DNA from: Portunus trituberculatus
Lineage: Eukaryota; Arthropoda; Malacostraca; Decapoda; Portunidae
Length of the DNA: 64,000 nucleotides
Direction of reading: 5' to 3'
Assembly: GCF_017591435.1 (NCBI RefSeq)
Contig: NC_059304.1
Coordinates: 24,675,175-24,739,174, forward strand
Part shown: in pieces, positions 11,601 to 20,825 of the stretch
Layout of the letters: every line of letters begins with the position of its first letter
How positions within the stretch are numbered: position 1 is the stretch's first letter
The notes under the pieces: model-generated
Seen by the model: only the letters and a program-made list of their open reading frames with translations
Database searches by the model: none
What the model was told of the DNA's origin: nothing
Program-made: the position numbers and the translations under genes

Positions 11601-14600
11601 TAAAAGTATAATATAATGAATGAAATTAAGAGATACAGCATTTTCATATCATTTCCCGAGGTAAGGTGGCTGGCCAGCACAGCCTGACTGAGGTACCCAC
11701 CTCCAGTGCATCCTCCTTGGTGTCCTGAGCATGGATCAGCAGCACCTTTGCCCGAAACCCTGACTGCTTGCTGTCCACACTGGCCAGGCTGGATGCTGCC
11801 ACCAACATCTCCGGCTCCCTTTGGATAGACACAGTGAGAGTCTTGGCAGCCTCACTGCTTGTCACTGTAAATAATGTGACAGATTGCAACACATAACATA
11901 ACATATAACATAACATAAATAATAGGATAACAAAGGGCCACCAGGGCCCATCTAGGTTATCCTGTATCAGTCGCACAGCGACCTCGTCATCAGTACTTAA
12001 AGATACACTTACAAGTACACAATACATTATATGCTAATTCTAAATATTTGGCCCATTAACAGGGCTAAGTCCTGCAGCGAAATCCTCTACAATTTGTGGT
12101 CCCCATACATGGGGATCATGTCTTGTTTAACTATAGTAAATTTCTTATAAAACTATCATGCAGTGCTATACATAATTATAAATCTAATAAATTTAAGTGC
12201 TTATCTAATCTGTTTTTAAACATTGTCAAACTAGTGCTATTTACAACCGTCTCTGGCAATGCATTCCAGAAGTCTACCATCCTATGACTAAAGAAATATT
12301 TTCTTATATCTAACCTGCAGCCTTGCTTTCTAATCTTCCTGCCATGATTTCTAGTCCTATTTCCCTCCTCTAAGGTAAAGAAAGATCTCACATCTATGTA
12401 GTTTGTATCTGAGAACATTTTAAATAACTCTATCAAATCCCCTCTCAAATGAAAACATGTTTAATTCCTTTAATCTATCTCTATACTCCAGGCGCTTTAA
12501 TGCTGGTATTATCCTAGTTGCTCTTCTCTGAACTGCTTCTAACATGTTGATATCCTGCCTATAGTGGGGTGACCAGGCCTGTATGCAATACTCTAAATGG
12601 GGCCTAACATAGGAATTATATAAGCTACGCACCACTTCCTTACTTTTATAACTAACATTTCTATTTATAAAACCCAGGATCCTATTTGCCCTATTTCTTG
12701 CTTCTAAACATTGCTTTGAAAATTTCATAGTCCTTTATATCACTACTCCTAAATCCTTTCCTTCCTCTACTACCTCTAGCCAACATCCCTCCATCTCATA
12801 GCTAAAGTTTGTGTTGTCTTTACCTAAATGCATAACCTGACACTTTTTAGAATTAAACTCCATCTGCCACCTGTCTGCCCATGCTATCAGCCTGTCCAGG
12901 TCTCGTTGTATTCTGTAATTGTCCTTTTCACCCTGTACTGCACATGCTATCTTAGTATCATCTGCAAACTTTGATACTTTACTACTAATTCCTATATCTA
13001 AATCGTTAATGTACACCAAGAAAAGAAGAGGTCCTAGCACTGATCCTTGGGGTACCCCACTAACCACTTCCTTCCACTCAGACATTGCCCCATTTAATAC
13101 TACTCTCTGTTTCCTATCAGAAAGCCATTCACTAATCCAATCAACTAACCTATCCCCTATCCCTATGGGATAGGGGGTTCAACACTTACTATCAACCATG
13201 ACTACACAAACAGTCTCCTACTCAAACCCATTTCCAACTGATTATTATAACAAACCAATCTAACATTTCAATCAGATGAGTGAGATGTCAAGTCAAGACA
13301 GGCTCATGTAGTGGCCAGTCAGAACAGCAGAGTGTGTAAGGAACTCTTTCTCAAACAGAGTGGTGGATGAATGAAATACTCAGTACTGAGGTGGTAAGTA
13401 ATGAATCATTAGGGAGCTTTTAAAAAGAGATGAACAAATTTAGGGATGGGGATAAGTGAATGTTCAATAAAGGAAGTGCCACGTGTAAGCCTGATGGCTC
13501 CTTACAGCTCCTCTTGTCCACAGATCAAAGTGTTGAAGTGACTCACTCAGGCGTGCAAACTCCTCCATCTTGGAGAGAATGTCTCGGCGGTTGTGATGAA
13601 TCAAGATCTCCAGGAATCTCTTGACGGTGAGATGCTGGAACTGTGGGTACTCCTCCATCGTGTTGAATACTGCACGTGTGAAGGTCCCACTCCTCTGGCA
13701 CCGCTGCAAGGGACCACCGCATGTCACACTATCACAGTCTCTCTTAACAATATGTACATGCTTACGAAGACTTCACTTATCAATTAACTAACATAATAAA
13801 GAAAAAAAAGCGAAGAAAATTATATCTACTTCTTATCACGGCCTTTGTTATTTGAATCTGTGGTCGCAACAATCCATGTAAAGGTGAAACTGTGGAAATT
13901 GAATCCATGAATGATAAAAGATGACTATTATCATTATCATCATTATCATTATTATTACTATTATTATTATTATTATTATTTCTGTTATTACCATTGCTGT
14001 GGGAGGCAACCTCAGCACATGTATGCATTATTATCATTTCTATATTTGTGTCATCCATTTGCATGTACTGTACTACACCTAGTGCTATTACTAGTCTCTT
14101 TATAAAGGGACAGTGATAAACCAGACCATGCTGTTGGGCCTTGCAGTGGCAGTATGTGTCCAACTGTGCTCAAAATGTAGATAAGTAAAGCTAATCTAAA
14201 ATACAATGCATTAGGAAAATAACGAGCCACTGTACTCACCTCTCACTCATGTCCTTATCCAGACCTTGAAGGATGAAAGTTGCATGTTACTTGGTATGAA
14301 CAACTGCAGAGTTAATGTCTCATGACAATGGAATAAAAAGGTTGACAAGGAATGGGTTGTGGTGCAGAATGGACATTCTGACACAAAATTGGAGAGCAGA
14401 GACCAGCCAACAAGTGAAAGCATTAGTGGTAGAGGTGATGATTCAAGGTACAGGTCAATTAAGGAAGAAAAACAAGATTAAATAAAAATTAAAATGAAAA
14501 TAAAGGGGAAGGAAACAGGATAGTGAATAGGGAAAAAGGAGATGAATTAAAAAACTGTTGAGAAAGGGAACAAGACAGGAAATGAAAGAAAAGATAAGAG

Positions 14601-16475
14601 CACTGAGGATGAAAATTATGCTAATACCTGAAAGAAAAGGATGTGGCTTACAAAGAAGGAATCATGATGCTAATAAGAAAAGGAAGGAACATGGCAATAA
14701 ATGAGAAAGGGAAGTGGTATAATGACTATACATATATAAATGGAAACATAATGGTAATGTGAAAGGAAGCAAATGGCACCACAAATTCAGTGAAAAAGCT
14801 TCAATCAGCTTCTGAAGTGGTGATGAGCCAACCTGTATTTGGGCGTTGTTGAGCCCGAGACTCTCAGCAATGGGCTGCCACTCAGAAATGTCCATTTCAT
14901 CCTCCAGGCTCCTCATCACCACTGGGTTCATGGCTCGGAACTTCCATATGTTGATGTCGAACTTTTCCAACCATGGGAATGTTCTGTAGGACACCAGGGC
15001 ATCAATAAATGGTAGTATTTTTTTCCTTGAAGAGAAACACTGGCAAAGGACAACAAAAAAGGAAGGAGGAAAAAAAGAAAGAACCCCACATACACACCAA
15101 TCCCTTAATCTCTTCAGTCCCAGGACATGCTTTCATATTCATTCTGGTTACTATTTGGCAATTTTATACAGCTTTAAAAATATATATTGAAGATTAGAAT
15201 AATAAAGACTCTGGCAATTAATCTTTTGACATCCACAGAACCTTCCTGATGTAAATAAAATCATCTAATCATACTAAAAAAATCAAGGTAAAAATGCATT
15301 TCAGTACAGAATGGACTAAAGAAAAGCAATAGGGATCATTCAGAGCTAGAGGATAAGTGTCTGGATATCTCATTCTTGAAAGGTCAACTTGGGAAAGGGG
15401 AAATATTGGGATATCTCAATCTATATACTATACATATCTTTTAAACCAAGATTGAAAGTATGACACCCTCGAAAATACCAATAATTCTCTACAGCCACTT
15501 AAACTATCACTTGGCACTTGTCTTGAAAGCATCTTTTAAAATTACATTAGTTTCCATTTCAGCTGATTATCACTAGAATAAAAAAAAAATCTCAAAAATT
15601 CCAATTGTCTCCACTAGTCTGTTAAAACTACCACCACAATCTTAGCATCATCTTTGAAAAGCCCCAGCAACTCCCACATTAACTTATCAAGGCAGGATGG
15701 CACATAGAATTAATCCCTTCAGTACCGTGATGTTTTTCCATATTTATTCTGGTTACTATTTGGTGATTTGTACAGCTTCAGAAACTCATATGGGAGATTG
15801 AAATAGTGAAGACTGGCCATTAAGCTTTTGATCATCACAGACCCTTCCTATATTATCAATAAAATGGTCCAATGGTACATAAATCTCAAGGTAGAAATGT
15901 GTCCCAGTATTGAAGGGATTAATCCCTTCCTGGTGGAGGATCTATATGATGACATTTCAAAACTGGGACTTTTTGTCAGATTGTCTATATATAGATACAC
16001 ATTTGTTCTGATTTTACTGCACTAAGTTATAGCATGGTCTTTATATAGACTATTCCTTACAAATAACAAAATCCATAAAATAAATCATTACTTGGCATCT
16101 CAAAAACCCAGACTTTGTCACCACTGCCTTTCAAGGCCGGTCACCGCTTGTGTTTTGTTGGTGGCAGATGTGCTATACACATAAGGTAAAACTGGGATTT
16201 TTTTTTGCATTTTTCTACTTTCTTTTGTTATTAGTCTGTCATTTCAAAGAGAAAGAACTGTACCACACACCCGCAGCATTGCCTGAAAATGAATAGGTAA
16301 TAACAAGTACTTGAAAAAATATGAAGAAAAGGGGAAGTGAATTACATTCAAGTCACAAGTTCTGGATATGAGTACCTCCAAACATTCATATTAATATACT
16401 GACATACATTATCATCAATAAAACAAAACTAACATATATAGATAGATAGAACTGCTTGTTCAGTTTTGTAGCAGT

Positions 16476-16562
<87 letters not shown>

Positions 16563-17926
16563 CAGTAATCACCTGTATATCTGGATTACAGCAGCCAAGG
16601 CCCCAGCTGATACACAAAATACAGCAATACTTCGAGATACGATCGCCCCAACATACAATTTTTTTATATATGACGAAAAATTTCATATAATTTTTGCCTT
16701 GAAATACGATGATATTTTTAAGATGATAGCCATCAGTAGGTGGCGCAGCGATCGCTCGGCTACCCACGTCCACCCGGACATTCAGCCCGTGTTGTGTATC
16801 GTTGTTCATTCTTTGTGCATGTGTTTGTGCTCCTCGGCAGTGTGTATTTTTTCTTAAGTTTTGTAAACTCAAGACCACGTGATCATGGGTCCCAAAAGTA
16901 AAAGTTTGGCGAGAAACACACAAAATAGCCTGTATACACATACTGATTACACTTAGAAATTCAATAAACGAGTGAGTAAAATGATGTTCTGCCCACAAGT
17001 AACTCTTCCTCTTTGCAATGCAAAAAACCATAAGTCTCTAGATGTCATGGTTACCAAAATATCACAGGTTGAATGTGGTAGTATCATTGGTTTACGTGGC
17101 CTTGCGTCCGATCGGGTTCAGCGGCCTTGGCTAGAGCGAGAGAAAACGGGCCCATTGTATCCTCTCTCTTTTGTTCTGATACCACCCTCATTCAAAAGTT
17201 GTCTCCCCATAACATGGCGAGAGACCCAAGGTATAGAAGTACGGCGCGTGGGAGAGGTGGTGGAATCAGACACAGTGAAATCACCGTCGCTCCTACCTTA
17301 CTTCTATACATCGGGTCTCTCGCCATGTTACGTGGAGACAACTTTTGAATGAGAGTGGTATCAGAACAGGCGACAAGAGAGAGAGAGAGAGAGAGAGAGA
17401 TAGGATACAATGGGCCCGTTTTCTCTTGCTCTAGCCAAGGCCGCTGAACCCGATAGGACACAAAGCCACGTAAACCGATGATACTACCTCATTCAACCTG
17501 TGATATTTTGGTAACCATGACATCTAGAGACTTCATATTTTTTGCATTGCAAAGAGGAAGACTTGTGGGCAGAACACCAATTGTACTTACTCATTTATTG
17601 AATTTATAAGTGTAATCAGTATGTGAATTCAAGCTATTTTGTGTGTTTCTCATCAAACTTTTACTTTTGGGACCCATGATCTTGAGTTCACAAAACTTGA
17701 GAAAAAATACACACTGCTGAGGAGCACAGACTCATACATGCACAAAGGATAAATAACGATACCCAACGTGGGCTGAATGTTCGGGTGGACGCGGGTAGCC
17801 AAGCAATCGCTGCGCCACCTACCGATGGCTACCCATATCTTAAAAATATCGTCGTATTATGATATGAAATTACTCATCGTATATAAAAAAAATTGCATGT
17901 TTGGGCGATCGTATCTCGAGGTATTA

Positions 17927-17995
<69 letters not shown>

Positions 17996-19454
17996 ACTTG
18001 TTCAGTTTTGCAACAGAGTCTAATTATAAATGTCAATCTGGAATGCCCATTTGTAGGGAAAGTACATATAGACGTATGGATGAAAATCAGGAGTCTATAA
18101 ATATCTGCTAGTACATACATCTGGAATGTCGCCGGGAAGGGGTTAAAAGACTACTGGTATACATTACACGGTATCATTTTACTTTAGCATGAACAGCAAG
18201 TTGGCTTTCGTTACCCTTCTCATCTTAAAGGCCTTGTTTTTCTGATCAATTTGAACCCATACATTCCCATCCCAAATTGTTATTTATTAACTTTTTTCAA
18301 GATTAAACTCACTGCTGTGTCAATGGCGGGAGGCGACGCACCACCACGTGCCATGGACAGGCCGGCACTGAGGAATGTCATTTTGGTGTGTGCATTCATG
18401 TGCATATGTTACATTATTTGCGCAAGCACGATACATTATGACGGTGATTGGTTCTTTTGTTTCGACATGAAACCATTAGCCAATAATAAAAAAAAAATAA
18501 ATAAAAATAATTCAGTGTTATATTTCAACGTGTGGTGAGAGAAGGAGTTCAATTTAAAATATTTGAATCAGTCTTAGGAAGATGTAGCGTGCATTACTTC
18601 CTTTCACCGAAGTGAGCTGTTCATGTTACCTATTGTAAAAATTTACCCAGCTACCTTCTTTCAGTGACGTCTCCAGCAACGAGGAAAGACTGGACCACCA
18701 ATAACGTAATAACTTCCTATGCATATCTTACCCATAGCAGTTAGGTTGGGTTAGGTCAGGTTAGGTTACTTTAAATTAGGTTAGGTAAGGTTAGGTTAGT
18801 TTAAATTAGGTTAGGTTAAGTAAGGTTAGGTAAAGTAAGGTTAGGTTAGGTTAGGTAACGAAAGGTTAGGTTAGGTAGGGTTAGGTAAGGTAAGGTAAGG
18901 TAAGGTAGGGTAGGGTAGGGTAAGGTAAGGTAAGGTAAGGTAAGGTAAGGTAAGGTAAGGTTAGGGGTATGTAAGTTTAGGTTCAAGTTAGGTTAGGTTA
19001 GGTAAGGTCATGTTTAGATTAGGTCAGGTAAGTTTAGGTTTAGGTAAGGTTAGGTTAAGTTGGTGTATATTAATTGAAAACAGGTAAAAATATACCAAAA
19101 AAAAAAATGCTTCATTTAACCAGAAACTCGTAATTCGCTTTGAAAAAGAAAGTGCATATTTATTCAAAACAGGTCGAAATTTAACATAAACAAGAGTTGG
19201 TTCGTTTTACAGCAAAATAGTGTTTCCGTAAGGGTGGGAAAAAAAAAAAAAAGGATTTGCGAGGTGCATATTCACTAAAAACAGGTAAAAATCTACCAGA
19301 AAAAAAAATTTCATCTCGAAGTGAGCTGTACATGTTATTATAAAACTTTACCCATTAGACTTCACATTATATACACACACCTCTCTTTTTCCTCTTTCAA
19401 GAGTTCTTCCACCTCCTCCTTCAGCTCCATGCCCACCTGTGAAACATCAGGCAT
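881..19454 (-). CDS. Death-domain plus SEFIR-domain adaptor, CIKS/Act1-like (seven coding exons)
   Basis: Spliced gene read on the minus strand. Coding exons are 19381-19454, 14833-14983, 13547-13703, 11701-11864, 5318-5452, 4745-4936 and 881-1057. They sum to 1,050 nt (349 residues plus stop), and every junction keeps frame. Residues about 42-125 look like a death-fold domain: the run SEWQPIAESLGL is followed by an amphipathic helix ending in NRRDILSKM. Residues about 168-335 match the SEFIR pattern: a KVLLIHA strand, an IHKWF helix, a VVPVLSPQF strand, and RYTYIMML...NRFCRAVCPARF, which parallels the segment before the conserved FIPVLFP in Act1. SEFIR adaptors relay IL-17 receptor signals to TRAF-type partners at the plasma membrane; that role here is inferred from the family. 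Human Act1 is longer (574 residues). Introns are packed with transposons. The domain call is by eye and needs a profile search; a TIR domain is the main alternative. Confidence 0.72.
1242..1264. repeat. (AC)n microsatellite
   Basis: About eleven AC units immediately upstream of the LINE A copy. Confidence 0.95.
1346..2512 (+). mobile_element. Tigger/pogo-type DNA transposon, non-autonomous, family T1
   Basis: Terminal inverted repeats begin CAGTTATACCTCATGATACG on the left and read CAGTGATACCTCGACATACG on the opposite strand at the right end. TA dinucleotides at 1344-1345 and 2513-2514 are the target-site duplication. A MGPKSKSLA start at about 1614 resembles the N terminus of Tigger/jerky-type transposases, but the frame soon breaks. 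A (TC)n tract at 1874-1936 lies inside. The same interior recurs at 16622-17929 and, with other termini, at 49569-51015. It sits inside LINE A copy 1. Confidence 0.85.
1874..1936. repeat. (TC)n microsatellite inside the T1 element
   Basis: Over 60 bp of TC. It begins after CAGGCCCCTTGTATCC, the same point at which a TC/GA tract begins in the other T1-related copies, so it was probably carried by the element. Confidence 0.95.
4745..4936 (-). CDS. CIKS-like gene, coding exon 6 (SEFIR box with VLSPQF)
   Basis: The acceptor is CTGGCATTCCTCAG; the donor is CTAGAGGAG/GTAGGT. It encodes residues 228-291: VDAVVPVLSPQFLRQ, then KRFNRYTYIMMLDQYVECGS and NRFCRAVCPARFLEE. These parallel the VVAISPKY and YIHRMMQIEF...FRFIPVLFP stretches of Act1. 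The frame stays open upstream to about 4992 with another CAG, but only the acceptor at 4936 preserves phase 0 with the previous donor. Confidence 0.74.
5318..5452 (-). CDS. CIKS-like gene, coding exon 5 (SEFIR core)
   Basis: The acceptor is TTCTTCCCATAG; the donor is ATGAAG/GTACAG. Its 45 codons (residues 183-227) include RVYILLLQE and the helix PWNSIHKWFMK, corresponding to the W-containing helix of SEFIR domains. Both ends are phase 0. The next exon is only 380 bp away while the previous intron is over 6 kb, because LINE C and its nested insertions occupy it. Confidence 0.7.
5453..5807. other. Intronic stretch without recognised content
   Basis: AT-rich intron sequence upstream (in transcript sense) of the SEFIR core exon. 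Nothing recognisable on either strand. Confidence 0.5.
7987..8868. mobile_element. piggyBac-like non-autonomous element (TTAA target)
   Basis: It starts CCCTTAAAGTACGGTGATCG and the far end read on the other strand starts CCCTTAAAGTATGGAGGGTT. The left flank is TTAA, the right flank ATAA (one substitution). Termini beginning CCC next to TTAA are typical of piggyBac-type elements. No transposase frame. Interior bases about 8125-8290 are the reverse of 41875-42045 in a Tigger-type element, so another element is nested here. It also holds a long (GA)n tract. It splits LINE C between the RT palm blocks. Confidence 0.75.
8551..8631. repeat. (GA)n microsatellite
   Basis: About 40 GA units inside the piggyBac-like element. 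Confidence 0.95.
9677..11255 (+). mobile_element. TTAA-targeting DNA transposon, Kolobok-like (inference)
   Basis: Flanked by perfect TTAA duplications at 9673-9676 and 11256-11259. The uninterrupted LINE C copy has a single GTTAACCAG at the same place. The left terminus is GGGGGAAATTCGTTAATTTG; the right terminus on the opposite strand is GGTGGAAATTCGATGACTCG. TTAA targets combined with GG-purine termini fit the Kolobok superfamily better than piggyBac (CCC termini). It encodes one small ORF with paired cysteines (see 10081-10512); the remaining 700 bp is AT-rich and non-coding, so it is probably an internally deleted, non-autonomous copy. Confidence 0.65.
10081..10512 (+). CDS. Small basic/cysteine-pair ORF of the Kolobok-like element
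   Basis: An open frame exists from 9952; the Met at 10081 (MPRVSGKRKTQVETARQK) is the likelier start because it opens a lysine/arginine-rich segment. A Ser/Thr/Pro-rich linker follows, then CECGNG about 27 residues before CDKCDSVVHH, two CxC/CxxC pairs that could bind one zinc ion. This resembles the N-terminal part of transposon-encoded proteins. The catalytic part is absent. The frame is intact over 144 codons, possibly because the insertion is young. No function is assigned. Confidence 0.45.
   Translation: MPRVSGKRKTQVETARQKALKRWKREESEEPETRGGSTGEASTSAATTPATPDPHVSAASYRHSLLPPEESEVHQTSEDSALLVISLQRLQTIFNLVKCECGNGITAKVTSYLFDCTINLRCDKCDSVVHHSELISDMLYILI
11470..11516 (+). repeat. A-rich 3' tail of LINE C
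   Basis: AAAAATA-type tail directly after the LINE C 3' end; it marks the retrotransposition end of the copy. Confidence 0.7.
11701..11864 (-). CDS. CIKS-like gene, coding exon 4 (linker and start of SEFIR domain)
   Basis: The acceptor is CATTATTTACAG; the donor is CTGGAG/GTGGGT. It encodes residues 129-182: a linker, then FRAKVLLIHAQDTKEDALE, which matches the first beta strand and box 1 of SEFIR domains (K-V-hydrophobic-Y/H followed by an acidic D). It ends in phase 0. Confidence 0.72.
11885..13172 (-). mobile_element. LINE family B, 5'-truncated copy
   Basis: Minus-strand RT in three overlapping frames: SGVPQGSVLGPLLFLVYIND, FADDTKIACAVQGEK, then RPHLEYCIQAWSPHYRQDIN and a FFSHRMVDFWNALPE block ending near 12176. 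The non-coding 3' region ends in ATGTT-type pentamers (TAACATAACATAACA on the plus strand, 11892-11925), the tail repeat of this family. The 5' half of the RT and the endonuclease are missing. It lies in the intron between coding exons 3 and 4 of the CIKS-like gene. Confidence 0.85.
13320..13525 (+). mobile_element. 3' fragment of another LINE
   Basis: The run TCAAACAGAGTGGTGGATGA, then a GAFKKR-like reading and GTGCCACGTGTAAGCCTGAT, looks like a LINE C-terminus and 3' UTR. It stops about 20 bp short of the chosen donor of coding exon 3 of the CIKS-like gene, which explains the decoy donor at 13506. Confidence 0.5.
13547..13703 (-). CDS. CIKS-like gene, coding exon 3 (death-like domain, second half)
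   Basis: The acceptor is GTCCCTTGCAG; the donor is CGCCTGA/GTGAGTC at 13547. It encodes residues 76-127, with helix-rich text such as FNTMEEYPQF, VKRFLEILIHHNRRDILSKM. The tail RRDILSKM resembles the last helix of death domains. A second donor-like site at 13506 would put a stop at the next junction; it also sits in LINE-derived sequence, so the GTGAGT site was chosen. The last base A joins TG of the next exon to make Met128. Confidence 0.7.
13704..14832. other. Intron with (ATT)n/(ATC)n tract
   Basis: Intron 2 sequence. A trinucleotide ATC/ATT tract occupies 13925-13980. The rest is purine-rich low-complexity sequence (14450-14760) without recognisable genes. Confidence 0.5.
14833..14983 (-). 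CDS. CIKS-like gene, coding exon 2 (death-like domain, first half)
   Basis: The acceptor is GGTGTCCTACAG at 14984-14995 on the minus strand; the donor is CAAATACAG/GTTGGC. It encodes residues 26-75. The segment MRSLEDEMDISEWQPIAESL has the spacing of death-domain helices 1-3: a short helix, then the W...IA..LGL core. It ends in phase 0. Confidence 0.72.
15109..15315. mobile_element. 205-bp TTAA MITE, copy 1 (degraded)
   Basis: TTAA at 15105-15108, then TCTCTTCAGTCCCAGGACAT. The body aligns by eye with the copies at 15714 and 25452 through ATTCTGGTTACTATTTGG and a conserved CAAGGTAAAAATG. The right end reads CAGTACAGAATGGA before CTAA, a decayed TTAA. Confidence 0.65.
15316..15713. other. Intron spacer
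   Basis: AT-rich intron, nothing recognised. Confidence 0.5.
15714..15918. mobile_element. 205-bp TTAA MITE, copy 2
   Basis: Flanked by TTAA at 15710-15713 and 15919-15922. Termini are TCCCTTCAGTACCGTGATGT and, on the other strand, TCCCTTCAATACTGGGACAC. Same 205-bp length as copy 3. The TTAA-CCCTTCAGT termini suggest a piggyBac-type MITE. Confidence 0.75.
15923..16479. other. Intron spacer
   Basis: No gene or repeat identified, apart from a GATA run at 16439-16449 just before the TC tract. Confidence 0.45.
16480..16553. repeat. (TC)n microsatellite
   Basis: About 37 TC units. Confidence 0.95.
16622..17929. mobile_element. Foldback (head-to-head) Tigger/T1-type element
   Basis: Termini are CAGCAATACTTCGAGATACG on the left and CAGTAATACCTCGAGATACG on the opposite strand at the right; TA flanks at 16620-16621 and 17930-17931. 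Unlike T1 at 1346, nearly the whole element is palindromic. From the termini through the MGPKSKSLA start (16885 on plus, near 17670 on minus), the TTTGCAATGCAAA segment, GGCCTTGGCTAGAGCGAG and the AAAAGTTGTCTCC block, the left half reappears inverted in the right half, with arms of roughly 600 bp meeting near 17290. A (GA)n at 17378-17401 is present on the right arm only. No intact transposase. Confidence 0.8.
17929..17992. repeat. (AT)n microsatellite at the end of the foldback element
   Basis: About 30 AT units starting at the TA duplication of the element. Confidence 0.95.
18323..18538 (+). CDS. Small hypothetical ORF with one hydrophobic segment
   Basis: A 71-codon frame starting MAGGDAPPRAMDRPALRN and followed by a hydrophobic stretch (VILVCAFMCICYIICAS) that could span a membrane once. 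It resembles the short cytoplasmic tail plus anchor of a type II membrane protein, but no donor site or downstream exons are visible and it lies in an intron of the opposite-strand gene. It may be chance or a fragment. Confidence 0.2.
   Translation: MAGGDAPPRAMDRPALRNVILVCAFMCICYIICASTIHYDGDWFFCFDMKPLANNKKKINKNNSVLYFNVW
18735..19060 (+). repeat. Interstitial telomere-like (TTAGG)n array, degenerate
   Basis: Runs of GGTTAGGTTAGGTTA with variants GGTAA and GGGTA; the middle (18890-18960) is a regular GGTAA pentamer tract. TTAGG is the ancestral arthropod telomere unit. The array is in the first intron of the CIKS-like gene, far from any visible chromosome end. Confidence 0.8.
19061..19380. other. 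Intron spacer with A-runs
   Basis: Three phrases of the type ACAGGTAAAAATATACCA recur at 19080, 19167 and 19280, indicating a weak roughly 100-bp repeat. No coding signal. Confidence 0.4.
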
Positions 19455-19458
19455 TTTT
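19381..19458 (-). CDS. CIKS-like gene, first coding exon
   Basis: The acceptor is a run of T ending in CAG, directly before AAAAATG. The ATG is at 19454 and the exon encodes residues 1-24 plus two bases of codon 25 (MPDVSQVGMELKEEVEELL and so on), an acidic, probably helical leader. The donor is GAGAG followed by GTGTGT. The two leftover bases AG pair with the single A that opens the exon at 14983 to give Arg25. Confidence 0.65.
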
Positions 19459-19565
19459 CTGAAAAAAAAAGTTAAAACAAATAAATGAAATAAACAAGTA
19501 CAACTAAACCCTACCTACTACGGTTCACATTGTAAAACACTTCTGCACCACCTTCCTTGACTCAC

Positions 19566-19745
19566 CTGTGGCCAACCAAGGTCTCAGTGACAGTAGTGAG
19601 GCAAGTCTATGTTGGTGCTGGGAGAAGATATCGAGTAGTACTTTCTTGGCCCTCCTGGCTCCCAAGTCCTGCTCTACCGATCAGTGTTCACTACTCACCT
19701 CACCGCCTCCCTGCCATTGCCTGCCCTACACTGCTCCACTGCTGC
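19566..19745 (-). other. Probable 5' untranslated exon of the CIKS-like gene
   Basis: On the minus strand the sequence GGCCACAG is followed by GTGAGTC, a strong donor with its last exon base at 19566. The next acceptor downstream is the polypyrimidine/CAG that opens the ATG exon at 19458. The stretch is GC-richer than its surroundings and has only very short ORFs, consistent with a 5' UTR. The transcription start is not visible, so the upper limit is arbitrary. Confidence 0.45.
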
Positions 19746-20113
19746 CTGGCCTGCTACTGTGTTTAATACTTGTCGCGTGAGTATTCTTAACAGACTCTAG
19801 GCCATATTCAATCAGACGTCCGTAAGTACGGACACTGAATACTGATAAACACTCACTGTTTTCCTCCTTTGGTGGGTGTTTTTAACAGTCCCTCTCTTCT
19901 TTGGTTGTCGAATCCGCTCAACTTTTTTTTTTTTTTTTTTTTTTTTAACTTACCTACATTATCCCTCTTTCTCCTTGTGGCTCACTCACTCACTGATTTG
20001 TTAAATAACAAAATAGCACATCAAATATAATGTAAATAATAGTGAGAAGGGAGAATAAGAAGTAGTCTAAATGTGAGGTAAAAATAAGCAAAGGAAGCAG
20101 AACAAAATATGTA
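19746..20113. other. Region upstream of the CIKS-like gene
   Basis: Probable promoter side of the minus-strand gene. It has a T-run at 19922-19946 and no TATA-like box at a convincing position. Nothing else recognised. Confidence 0.35.
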
Positions 20114-20550
<437 letters not shown>

Positions 20551-20552
20551 TG

Positions 20553-20818
20553 ATTGATTGATTGATACATTTATTGTTGAATTAATAAATAATTACAACA
20601 AAGGAGGAGGATGGGCCTTGCCACCCATCCCCCGGGCAAAGACTTAATTAAGGTTAAAGTATCACAGAAATAACTCTGGATAGTATACACAACAAGAATA
20701 CAAGTATTTCAATAAATAAATACACATATTGCACACCTTATTGCCTAAACATTCTACAGTATTGGGGCAAACTGAGGATATTCCCTGAGTATTTCCCTGA
20801 GGGTGGCAGAGTCTAGAT
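20553..20818 (-). mobile_element. LINE family F, 3' fragment
   Basis: On the minus strand it reads through GGCAATAAGGTGTGCAATAT, GTATTTATTTATTGAAATAC and TGATACTTTAACCTTAATTA and ends in TCAATCAATCAATCAG, the family tail. The same 3' end is seen on the plus strand at 31570-31724 and 36642-36741, so this copy supplies the uninterrupted reference for the insertion at 31725. Confidence 0.8.
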
Positions 20819-20825
20819 TATATAT

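Noticed and set aside
13506..13703. Longer version of coding exon 3 ending at AGCT/GTAAGG
   Set aside because: Joining from that donor puts TGA first in the next exon, and the extra bases are next to a LINE 3' fragment. The GTGAGT donor at 13547 keeps frame.
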